This document shows, piece by piece, positions 24,101 through 36,100 of a stretch of 64,000 bases of DNA (positions are counted from its first letter, which is position 1; each line of letters opens with the position of its first letter). Source of the DNA: Phoronis australis. Its lineage: Eukaryota > Phoronida > Phoronidae. Location of the stretch: positions 2,248-66,247 of the forward strand of contig NMRA01000346.1 in the NCBI GenBank assembly GCA_002633005.1, given 5' to 3'. The translations under genes and the position numbers were made by a program. The notes under the pieces were generated by a model, which was not told where the DNA came from, did no database searches, and saw only the letters and a list, made by a program, of their open reading frames with translations.

Positions 24101-27100
24101 AGTAAAACTTGAAAAGATTCTAAATATTAGCAACATCCAACAATGAAACTGTAGTTTTGCAAGCCTGACTTAGAAGGGGGTACATTACAATAATGTGCTT
24201 GAATTAATCTTATAAGGAGAATACGAAATCGCATACGAAGTCATTGAATAATCTTTCACAAATTACGACTATATTGCACATACAGTCACGTAATCACACG
24301 TACACGCGTGCAGGAATCCGCACCTTTCCCAAGTAATTGTTCATTCCCAGGGCAAATATTGTATCCGAAGATTAAAGGCGATTTTCTAGGACACATTTGA
24401 CAGTGAAAACTAAAGATGACAATCGAGGGAAGTTGTAGTGGAAGGTGGGTGATCAATGGATGAGCAAGTGGCGATTAAAGTGTGCGTCAAAACGGGAGAA
24501 AGATTCAATTCTGCTGTCGACCGTGGATTAGTAATGATCACAAACATTTGTTTTAGACCCACGGGAAACTATGTTGCAAGCTTGTCTCATAGCTATCGGT
24601 AGATAGGCGTATCTATTGTTCACTTTGTTTTTCTCAGTTCATATCATAAAGTTAATGGTAAGCAGCTGATATGCGCGCCCAAGGTACGATATCCGTGCGA
24701 CCTGTATTGTTGTATCCAACAAAGACGCAACAAAGGAAATCAATGGTAGTGTCCCATAGGCGAGAACCATGGCGACGCGCCTACGCCCGTCGCATTGATC
24801 TCGCAGGTTAAACAATAGCTTGCGCCCTCGATCCATACGACGGCGTAACCCCTCAGCGGATAGCTTCGCAAAATTTGAGACAGTGCATGAATTTGGAAAT
24901 AGCTCACTTATTTACCGTAAATATTGTTGAAAAATAAAGGCATATCAGATGTTTACAGACACATAAAATGATTTAAACTTCACTAAACGCAACAACTTCC
25001 CTTTCTGAAACGAAATATATTATGGCAAGCTGTTCATTACCAATCAGTCTAATATACCACTCTGTTTCCGAGTATGTGACGTGACTATGAAACTAAGAAG
25101 CTTTACAAACTATCAATTTCATGTTGTTAATAATGCTTTCATCTGTTTTCAGACAAACCCGGAATTCTGGCAAGAGTATTTTGCATTCACAAATACAACG
25201 AGAATCAGACCGTATGTGACAGAAACGTATGACACCATGTGGACACTGGCCATGACGATAAAAACTACTATGAAAGTATTATCGGACGAGAAGGAGAAGA
25301 AAAGCAACGATACGATTGTGTCAGTGGATGACTTCAACTACAATAATGGACGTGGACTAAAAAATTTCATGTACGAAACGATGGGCCGGTTGAAATTGAT
25401 AGGGATGTCTGTAAGTGGAGCCAAATTATAAGATTTAAGATCAAAGTCAACATTTTACTATAAACGTCGTTGACTAGTTTAAAAATATCCACCAATAGCA
25501 ATCTTGAAGTCAATAAAATGGAAATACTAACAATAGCTTAATGCATTTTTAAATTCAACGTCTATGCCAGTCTGCCTTGCCTGTCAGTGTATCGCTTCCC
25601 AAGGAATCGATGAGAACTAGACAATTTTGAATTAGGCTAAGTTTTATGAGAACAACTATGTTTATCTACTGACGTCTTATGGTGTTCTGTGTTTAAGTAC
25701 TACACGTATCTTTGTTTTAATAATTTCAAACGGATTGAGATTTTCCCCAATAACCGTGTTATTTGACGCTGATAATGTTTTATTTTATTTCATTTTCTAA
25801 TCCGTTTTGCCTTAAGAACTGCATGTTTATTTTTAGGGCCCCATTTCATTCCGCGGCACGGACAGACAAGGAATTACGGCCTTTCATCAGTTGCAGAACG
25901 GCTCGAGGAAACTTGTTGGCTTGTTCAGTCAGTCGTCTTCACAACTCAATTTAAGCTGTGTCAACTGTGTCAATATTGTATGGAAAGGTACGATTGTGTC
26001 AATTGTGTCAATATTGTATGGAAAGGTACGATTGTGTCAATTGTGTCAATATTGTATGGAAAGGTACGATTGTGTCAATATTGTATGGAAAGGTACGATT
26101 GTGTCAACTGTGTCAATATTGTATGGAAAGGTACGATTGTGTCAACTGTGTCGATATTGTATGGAAAGGTACGATTGTGTCAACTGTGTCAATATTGTAT
26201 GGAAAGGTACGATTCTGTCAACTGTGTCGATATTGTATGGAAAGGTACGATTCTGTCAACTGTGTCGATATTGTATGGAAAGGTACGATTGTGTCAATTG
26301 TGTCGATATTGTATGGAAAGGTACGATTGTTTAGTAAAAAAACGCTTTCCTCAACAGCTGCGGGGCGTACGTTTACAAAAATCAAAAATGTTCTCTTAAA
26401 AGCAAAATATAAGTTGTCATTCAACACTCGGTTGACCACGATACTAAAGTCAGAGTTACCATTTTGAATTAGGGTGTCGAATATGAAAACCACGTGAGCC
26501 ATAGTGGTGTCTTGTAAATTCAAATATTCAAGTTACAGAGCCCTACATTGGCGGGTTGCAAACAGCCAAATTCAAAGTGAGATAAAAATACACTGTGCCA
26601 AACCAATGCTTGTAACCTCCATTTCTACAGCAGTGCATCAGTGGCTAAAAACATGTGTTGGCTTGCTTTATGTCAATTTGGGCTTATACAATTCATTGTG
26701 TTAAAGATGCCTGGACAGCGAAAAGCACACTAAATTGCATTATTAAGAGTGGTTCTGTGCCACTGAAACAGAACTCAACCTGCTCACTAGGTATTATTAT
26801 AGTTCCTTTGTAAAGAATTTGAATTTCTGTGGATATCCAAGCATTTTTCCTTTAATTTCAAATTTCAAAACATGATCTGTGAACTTCTCGTCACTTCGTA
26901 GATTTTCTCCCTCAAGGCAAAACACGCCTCCTTATTCAAAAAAATAAATAAAAAATAAAAGAAAAGAAAAACGGTGCAGGTGACCTAATGTCATTTGCCG
27001 TGCATCAGATGTCCGCAGGCCTCATAGTTGGGCCCATTGCACTAAACACCTGAGCTAAAATCACGAGAGCCCCGTTACGGTTCTTCGTGAAGGAAGTCTT

Positions 27101-30100
27101 CAAATCTGCTTGTCTCCTTTAAGAAAACGGACAGACGTTTCCATTTGTTGCCATGCACTATATGATGTAGGCATGTAACAGTGCCATCCGGTAGGTTGCT
27201 CTTTAGCCTATAAAAAGCTGGGCAAGACTCTACCAGGTGTTAAGGGGTTTCAACGTCAGTACCATACTTGAGACACACTGGGCTCCCATGCCCAGTAATG
27301 TGTCTGTGTCGGGCTACGTTGCAGTGGACCGTCAAAATTTGAATGACGTTTTTATGTCCAATCTATCAAGACCATGGATTTTTTTTTAACTTTTTGGTTT
27401 GATCACGTTATAAGGAAAACTTTAAAATTTGCCTGATATTGTGCTGTGCAATTTCACATGATAATCTGCTGTTAATACCCATTTTGTCAGTCAGCTGTTT
27501 GTCGAATGACGGTGAGTGCATGCGCGCATTTATTTAAGTGGGAGGGAGATTAGAAACTCTGTGGTGACTACAGATTTTTTTCTTCTTTCGTATTTCAAAA
27601 ATCATGAACTCAGTGATTTTTTCTGGAAATTCCTTCACAGGGGAAAGTGAATAATTCTTTAGTAGACGTTGTGAGGTGGTACTTTGGTCAGTAATTGTTT
27701 GAAATGTATTTTTGATAGCTTTTGCGTTCCATGCCTTTTTAAAATTGATCTTGCATTGTTCCTCGCTCATTTCAGAAGTGTTTGGGGATAACTGACAGTT
27801 TGTTACTTATTTACACTCACGCCGTGTAAGTTTATGAACTTGGTAGTAATAAATAACGAAATGTTATTTATTCACAAGCCCAGAACTCAGATTTATCCTG
27901 ACTAATGAATGAGTTGAGACAACTTTTCGTAACGCTAAGAGACTTAGGCCTACAACAAAACTTAATTTTTGTCAGAAAGCACATTCAAGTTTAATGTCCC
28001 AGTCAGGAAGTTACCGAAGGTTTGATTTTGCACATAACAAGTAGATCTTATTTCTTTTACAGGTTCCAAATTACCAGTTGATAAAACACGAGAAATTTAT
28101 ACTAACATTGTCGTAGACAGGGCTGCGTTCGGCGTAATGAGTGGGTTCTGCATAGCCGGTGTGTTTCTTGGCATTGGCTTCCTCGCCTTCAACATACATC
28201 ATCGAAGACTTAAGTATGTTTAAAAACACGAACACTGTGTAAATGAGTGATTTTGCTCAAATTTTCAAGACCGCTTAGACGTGATGATATCGCAATATCT
28301 GCCGGAGTAATTCATCCAAGTTAAGATTACTGTAGCCTTTATCCCACGTGACGAGTTGATCCAAATCGTATTCTTAATGAATTATGAATATAGACAAGTT
28401 TTTTTATTGGTCACATCACTCCCATCGTATGTAGAACCCGAAAAAGATTGGTCACTTTCTATAAAAGCTTTTAAAATAGCCGTCAATATATCACTGCTGC
28501 CTAGGTAGACCTAGTGTGCAATACGGGTCTTAGGACCCTTCAACACATCGCCGGTTCAGACGACGGTTCCTGACTTCAACCCGCGTGTATGCAAACGCGG
28601 TAGTAACGCGGCCTTTGGGTGAAATTTCGGAAGGCCGGGAAAACTATACGGAACTGCCCGACAAATCAAAGAAGCTCCTTCCTCCATCCGAAGTTTACAC
28701 GTTTCATTGTCATCATGTGCTGACTTTACTTGGGAGTTTTCGCGAGCAATAATTTCCTCAAAGAAATTTGGAATGTTCGAACTTCGCAAGTTGGCAGATT
28801 CAAAACATACATAGATTGTAACACACTCATTCCTTGTTCCCAAATTAAAGAAATCTGTCGCTAAAAAGACCACCTACAAAAAGCGACTCCTTCGTCTGAG
28901 TCTGCTTCCGCCACAAAGAAACCCCGAAGACTATTCTCGTTTCCAAATGACGTGAATGGTCAGTATGTTAACTTTTGACGTCTTTTCTCAAATCACGACA
29001 TTAGCTTTACGACAGAGGTGCTGCTGTTACAATAACGAAGGGAAGGTCAAGTCTTCGGAACGTCTTGACGTTTCCGCATTCATCGCCCAGCTTGTATCTT
29101 GGTTCATTTAAGCCTTGTAACCGCCAGAGTTAACGTTTTCATTTGCAAGATTTTTGTCTCTAGTTCGTAGGTGTAGCTCGATCAGTGTGTCACCTGAGAA
29201 CCGGGGTACTTCTTCGCGTCAATCCCGGTCAGTGCCGCGTCGTGTAACAGTAGCGTATCCCTAGGCAACGATACCTTCACGAAGTTATCTCAGAGGCAGC
29301 CGCAAAGTAACATTCAACGTATTGCTAGGCCTACTGTGTTCATATCGATTAATGGCACACCTAATACATAGGCGGATTTAGGGGGGGGCCCAGGGGGCCC
29401 GGNNNNNNNNNNNNNNNNNNNNNNNNNNNNNNNNNNNNNNNNNNNNNNNNNNNNNNNNNNNNNNNNNNNNNNNNNNNNNNNNNNNNNNNNNNNNNNNNNN
29501 NNNNNNNNNNNNNNNNNNNNNNNNNNNNNNNNNNNNNNNNNNNNNNNNNNNNNNNNNNNNNNNNNNNNNNNNNNNNNNNNNNNNNNNNNNNNNNNNNNNN
29601 NNNNNNNNNNNNNNNNNNNNNNNNNNNNNNNNNNNNNNNNNNNNNNNNNNNNNNNNNNNNNNNNNNNNNNNNNNNNNNNNNNNNNNNNNNNNNNNNNNNN
29701 NNNNNNNNNNNNNNNNNNNNNNNNNNNNNNNNNNNNNNNNNNNNNNNNNNNNNNNNNNNNNNNNNNNNNNNNNNNNNNNNNNNNNNNNNNNNNNNNNNNN
29801 NNNNNNNNNNNNNGGCATTTGAAGACTATTTTAAATACGACAAATTTGTTAAGAATTCATGGCACAAAATATAAAACGTGTAATAAGCATTACGAAAAGA
29901 AGTAGGTTTCGCGCGCAAACGCTGTGGACCATAAACAAGTAGGTCTTTTAGCATAAGATTGCTAGTTAAATCTTGGTGGTGTAGTGGTAACGCACGCGCT
30001 CTCTAACTGCGAGGTCGTGAGTTCAAGTCTTTGTTACGTTCAGTTTTCCTGTTTGACACGTTCTCTGTTTTTTTTTTCTTGAATAATACTTCAGGAATCA

Positions 30101-33100
30101 AGGAAAATGCTTGATTTTTAGAGGTAAAAACAGAAAAATTTCCTGGGCGGGAGGGGGGCAAAACCCCCTCCCGACTTCCCCCCATTCGGTGCTATGCGCA
30201 TCTACAATCGTGGTTCAGTTTGCGCAAATGCTTATAGCCGGACAAAATGTTGGGCCCCCCCTTGTGATATCCTAGATCCGCCACTGTAATATAGTAATAT
30301 AACCGGCGCTTGACAGCGGTGTCAACACAATGGCTGACGTTTTTAGGCGGCCATTACCGAATTGACACTATTTCCCAATACCACCACGAAAAAAAATATG
30401 TCAAATGTCCACAGTCATCCCGATTTATGGCGGATATGTAACCCCATGTTTATGATTGCATAGCCAGGAACCGCCATATGAACCGGAAAGGTGTGGAAAG
30501 GTGTCTTAGTTTCAATTATTGTGCACACATGAAATCACCATAATGCTTTCTCCAGGTATATCAAGCTGTCTAGTCCCAAATTAAACAACGTTGCCGTCTG
30601 CGGGTGCATCACTGTCTACGTAGCCGTCATTTTGCTAGGTTTCGATGACAGGCTTCTTGTTGTGGATCACTACACATATGTCTGCTCGGTAAGAGAATAC
30701 CCAATGTTTCTATTGTTACGGTATATGTTTGCTCGGTAAGAGAATGCCCAATGTTTCTGTTGTTACGGTATGTTTGCTCGGTAAGAGAATGCCCAATGTT
30801 TCTGTTGTTACGATACAGTCACGTAAATGTAGTTAAACATTGTGCTTAGGCCCACACTATCTCAAGTATTCCTGCACTTATGCGCACGCGTCTATACTTC
30901 ATTGATTCACACAGGCAATTTTGCCTTTGCATAAACGCATGTCTTAAATTGGTTGGTTTGGTTATATTGAAATATGTTTGTTTAACTCAACCTGCATTTC
31001 ACGAATCAAGTGTCATTTTTTGTCCGGTAAAATTTACGCTCCTTCACAGCGCCCTCATGTGGTAACGAAGGTGCTTCACTGTTAACGTCATGGGATTGTT
31101 CCCTCTGCGTTTTGCCTGGCAGTGGACACACCACTAGAGTAGCTGCTTTCACTCCGTCGAAAAATGTGTGACTAAAAACAAAAATCATGAGTTATCCATC
31201 ACCTCAAAAGTGGTACACGTGACCATAAAAACTACTGTCTTCACAACCTATCTGTCCTATATCCTGTCTTCACAACTTCGTAATCCGCCACGACCAAAAT
31301 CGCCCAATGCGTTTTTGCGACTTGTAGTGTCAATGCAATGCTATCTGTGGGTGGATTTTTTTTGGTCTCACGACTCAAGACTGTTCTTAACTATGTTAAT
31401 TACGAATCTAAGAATATCTTCTAACTTACGCGAAATGGTAGTGTTGTTTACTGGCAGCCTCGAAGAACCACTTCCCTGCCAATGGCACAGTCGACACGAA
31501 TCAACACTGGGCATTGAAAACACATTTATTACAGATTCCACGAATGCGGTCCTAAGTGGGGCTATATAACCAGTTTTAGGGGGCTTCTTGAAATCGCAGC
31601 AGATTCCTCAGAATGCATTATTAAGTGCTACACGGGGCCATCATTTTGAAGAAAACGAAATCTGAGTCACAGCGTGCTCAAAACCACACGCACAGACCAG
31701 ATTCAATGAGTTTACTCGCAACGCACTTTTCAAAACTGTCCCCAAACCTGACTTACTCAAAGAGTTTAAGTTCTAGGGACTGCACCAAGAATTTCTGTGG
31801 TAGACGCTAATGCGCTTGCAAGGGTTTGCCGTCCGATACACACAACAATCACGCCAGGGGTCTTGAACATTTCTACCGGGCAAGAGTCAGTCACACAAGT
31901 CAAACACCAAGGCCTCTGCTGCTCCAGAACAGCTGTAATTAAACTGATTACAATAAATAACGGGTTCCAATCAGATGTTATCAGGCGTGCATGTATTCCT
32001 TAAATTCGAAGACCTAAGTTTTCGTACAGTCTGTGGCGGGCAAAGCAATGCTCTTTAGTTTCAGTGCCTCCTTCAACACATGTCTTCACACAGTAGTAAA
32101 ATAAATTAGGGACCCCTTTCCCTTTTTACATGTCTTGATAGTTGGTGATGCAATATTACACGTTTCACCAATTCTTTGTTCGTCACCCGCTTCTTTCGAT
32201 TTCATTTTACAAACGAAAACGGCAGTACACGCTTCAACACCCCACTGTTTGTAATATGTATGCAATACGTATGCGATATGTTTGCAATATGCATGCGATA
32301 TGTTTGCAATATGTCAATACAAGAGTGTTTCATTTGACATCAGCTTTTAGCCAAATCAAGATGAAAGATGACCCGTTACTGTTGCATACATCAGACGTAT
32401 ATCTCGGGTATGCCGAGTGGTGTGCTCACCAAAAATTCTTGTCGTAGCGCTAGTATTTGTACTAATCTAAAAGATCACTTTTCTCACCGATTGTGTGACT
32501 TTAAATAAGTTTAAACAATTCTGTGATACACTGAAGCATTAATGCACTTCTTACTCTTGAACTGAGCAACATAGACAAAACTACAAAATCCTACTGAATA
32601 AAATATTCAAAAAGTAACTGTGCCTCTTGTTTTTTGTTTTTAATTTCTAAGAACATTTTTAGAGAATTAACAAATTCTTACAATAATTTTATTTGTAGGA
32701 TATTCCAGACAATTTGATGTATATTTGAAGGATAAATGAACTACGGTGAGACTGAATAAAAACAGAAAGTATCCTTATTTTCTAGTATTTTAGCAGCAGG
32801 GATGTCAGTTTCTGAAATTAAAAGGCGTGTTTTTATTTTCAGATGAGAGCATTTCTTTTTGCAAGCGGGTTCACGTTGTCCTTCGGTTCCATGTTCGTAA
32901 AGACGTTTCGAGTACACCATTTGTTTACCGGAAGGACAACAGGTCTAGTCCGCCGAACGGTTGGTAACATTTGTGGAGACAAAAAGACAATACCACTCAC
33001 GCTATCTTTTCCGTATTGACTTGTCATTGCTTCACATGTAACGATGTCTTTCACGAGAAAACCTGTAGTCACGAGTTCATTTCCGGTGAACACGTGCTCA

Positions 33101-36100
33101 TTGACCGGCCAATTTGCCTACGGGACGTTTAAACGTGAAAATTCTGCCAGTTACTGTACCCTTTGATGTTATCTCAGCATACGTGTCAGTGTTATACTGT
33201 ACACGCAGTCTCTACGACTGAATTGATACAGGACTGAGTATTCCTGCCACATACGCATTTCCAGGTTGACAGATGACCCCTAACACACACTCATTAGTCA
33301 AGAGAAATTTAGATATAAACCATATAAAACCATACGTCAACCAAACTAAGAAATGCCCTTTGACTGCTTCCACGTTCTCACGCTCTTTCTCGTGGGTCCA
33401 CGCCGATTTGTGTTCTTGGCCGATGCGTGTTATCGTAAACACGTGTGTTCTTGGGATGCGTGTTCTCGTAAACACATGTGGTCTGACGCATAACAGCCAT
33501 TTTGCTCCTTTCTGTCAGTTTTGACTCATTCTGTTCATGTTGACACGTTATGTCCAGTTTATTTGTTATTTTTATTTTTGATCTTTAAATCAATTTCAAT
33601 CATTAAGTCGGTTTTGATCTATTATTTTATTGCTAAAAATAATTTATATTTCACAAATTTGGATAAAAACGGGCATTAATTCGGTTTTGTCATTAAATTA
33701 TCTGGAAACGGATAAAATCGGTTGTGCACTTTTTTCATATCTTTTTGAGCATTTATGTCCATTTTGACCTGTGTCCATCTTTGCTTCTCAGATTCATTTT
33801 GTTTTTGAATTACTTTCCATTTGTAAAGTCGATTTTGATACATAACTTTAATATTAAAAAATAATTATACTTAACAAAGGTGCGTTAGAGCCGTTATGAA
33901 AATCGTTTCGATCAAATATGTTGAAATAGACATCATAGTTTGGGGTTCGTAATCTATTATGTTGACCTTGACCTGTTATGTTCATTTGGGAATAATTGGA
34001 GATATGAGCATTAATGGTCTATCTTCCTTTGTAAAATATTTTGGAAACTATTCAAAACCGACTTAATATTAGTGAAAACTGTTTTTTATGGCCAAAACGT
34101 GGATAACGGGTCAATAATAACGTCGATATTAATGGGTCGGTATTAACGGGTCGATGTTAACGGGTTGATGTTAATGGGTCGATATTAATGGGTCAATATT
34201 AACGGGTCGATATTAATGGGTCGATATTAATGGGTCAATATTAATGGGTCCCTGCAAGTGAAAGTCTTTTTGCCACATTAAAAAGGTTTAAAGCACGTTT
34301 TCGTAGGCGAGTGGAACCCTGCTATACAATTGTGATTTCGAAGCAAGGATCTTTTTCATACGCTGTTTTTGATTTTGGTTTCAGTGATGTGTTTGATACC
34401 AAGTCTCCAAGGGATCAAAACATAAATTTCATTTATGACCCCCTACCAGATACTAAATCAAAGCTGCGTTATAAACACCCAAACCCCCTTCCCTAAATTA
34501 CACACACGCACCGAAATACTCCTTATCTGATGACTAAGCTTCAACCCGAGGACCACCGGATGCTATGGCACGCACCTCTAGTCTACATATATAATTTAGA
34601 AGCGCCGCCATGGAATCTGGTCCCCGGAAGTGAGTGGAGATTAGGGATGAGTAAGTCACGTAATGTGTCCCGTTGGTCCGGGACTGGTGTTCTGAGGTTT
34701 GCAGCTGAAATTCAGAGGCTCAATCATGGAATCGTTTCCTTTCATTGGTATCAGAACTCGTGTGTAATTTTAGATGTTAAAGGACCGCAGATTGCTTGCC
34801 ATCGTGGGCTGTTTGTTAATTCTAGACAGTGCCATTGTCCTTGTGTGGATATTGGCAGACCCAATGTACAGAGAGACACGAAATGTTACCAGGCAGGTGA
34901 GTTGGCTTTTGAACACGTGATCATACTGAAATGAGTAAAGCTACTCGTTGCATTCTGTATGTGGGCCTATATTCTATATGTGGGCCTATATTCTATATGT
35001 GGGCCTATATTCTATATGTGGGCCTATATCCTATATGTAGGCCTATATTCTATATGTGGGCCTATATTCTATATGCTTTATATAAACGCGTGCACGTTAT
35101 ACCTCATTAATTACAATGTCAAACTAATTGATAGTTTTCCAGTTGAACTTTCAAAGTGCTTGTGGAAACCTCTCAAGTTGAACGCCGAGACAAAGGGTTC
35201 TTTAATGATAACATTTCATTTTTAGGATTCCCAAGACACAGACGTCGTGCGTATACCTCAGATTTCTAAATGTCATTCCATACATCAAGAGAAGTTCATG
35301 GGAGTACTATATGCATATAAAGGCCTACTTCTTATTTTCGGCACTTACATGGCTTGGACTACTCGACATGTCAAAATTACTGCTCTTAACGATTCCAAGT
35401 ATATAGGTACAGTCTATTACAAAATTGTGTTATCTTTTCATTCCTTGCGTTTTGTAGGCACATAGAGAACACGCTAAATCATTTTGCAAAATTTCAAATG
35501 CAGCGCATAAATTTTTAAACAGTAAGGAAATTTTGAATGACATTTCACTTCTGCGAAATTTTAAACAGATTTTTTATTTAGTGGGATAACAGTAATAACT
35601 TTTAAACCACATATTTTATGATAGGTATACTTACGAACAACACCAATAATTTTGCAGTTCATGAATTTTGCAACTTGGCCCAATTGGGCGACTGATAACT
35701 CTCAAGACACTTGTGAAAATGTAATTTTTATCATCAGATTTATATCCATATTTACAAGAATTTCTATAATGTTGATTTTCTTTTAGCTCTCAACGTGTAT
35801 AACGTAGTAATCATGAGTGTGCTTGCGGTAGCCCTGTCCACTATCCTCTCCGACCAGCCTACTCTTGAGTTTGTTCTCGTCGCCTCGCTACTTACCGTAT
35901 CCACTACAGTGATGCTCTGCCTGCTCTTTGTACCCAAGGTACAATTGTACGAAGCCGCTCTGCGTTCCGTAGACACAAGAATATCGCGAAAAAGCAAGGT
36001 TACGCAAAACAAAGCAAAATGATGCCTGTAAACGACGGTTGTTTCGCGAGTATGCCAGGAACCTTGGGCCTAACAGCGCATCCTATCAAAAGCGCTGCCA

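Larger units (their letters stand above)
29364..30287. mobile_element. hAT-like element containing the assembly gap
   Basis: The left end is GGCGGATTTAGGGGGGGGCCC at about 29370. The right end, read inwards from 30287, is CAGTGGCGGATCTAGG and then a GGGGGGGCCC run. Flanks are TAATACAT and TAATATAG, a possible mutated 8-bp duplication. The first three bases of the left terminus are altered. It lies in the intron between exons 7 and 8. The G-run is the likely cause of the assembly gap. Confidence 0.55.

Noticed and set aside
25891-26467. Three overlapping + strand ORFs of 139-169 codons, Cys-rich
   Set aside because: They are the three frames of a stop-free 38-bp repeat. Only the first 31 nt are exon sequence.
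28556-28873. 105-codon - strand ORF in a receptor intron
   Set aside because: No family resemblance. A chance ORF in a GC-richer patch.
29378-29818. 146-codon ORF
   Set aside because: Almost entirely translated N gap.
34530-34934. 134-codon + strand ORF
   Set aside because: A shadow frame. The real coding sequence here is the TM4 exon (34774-34896) in another frame with conserved residues.
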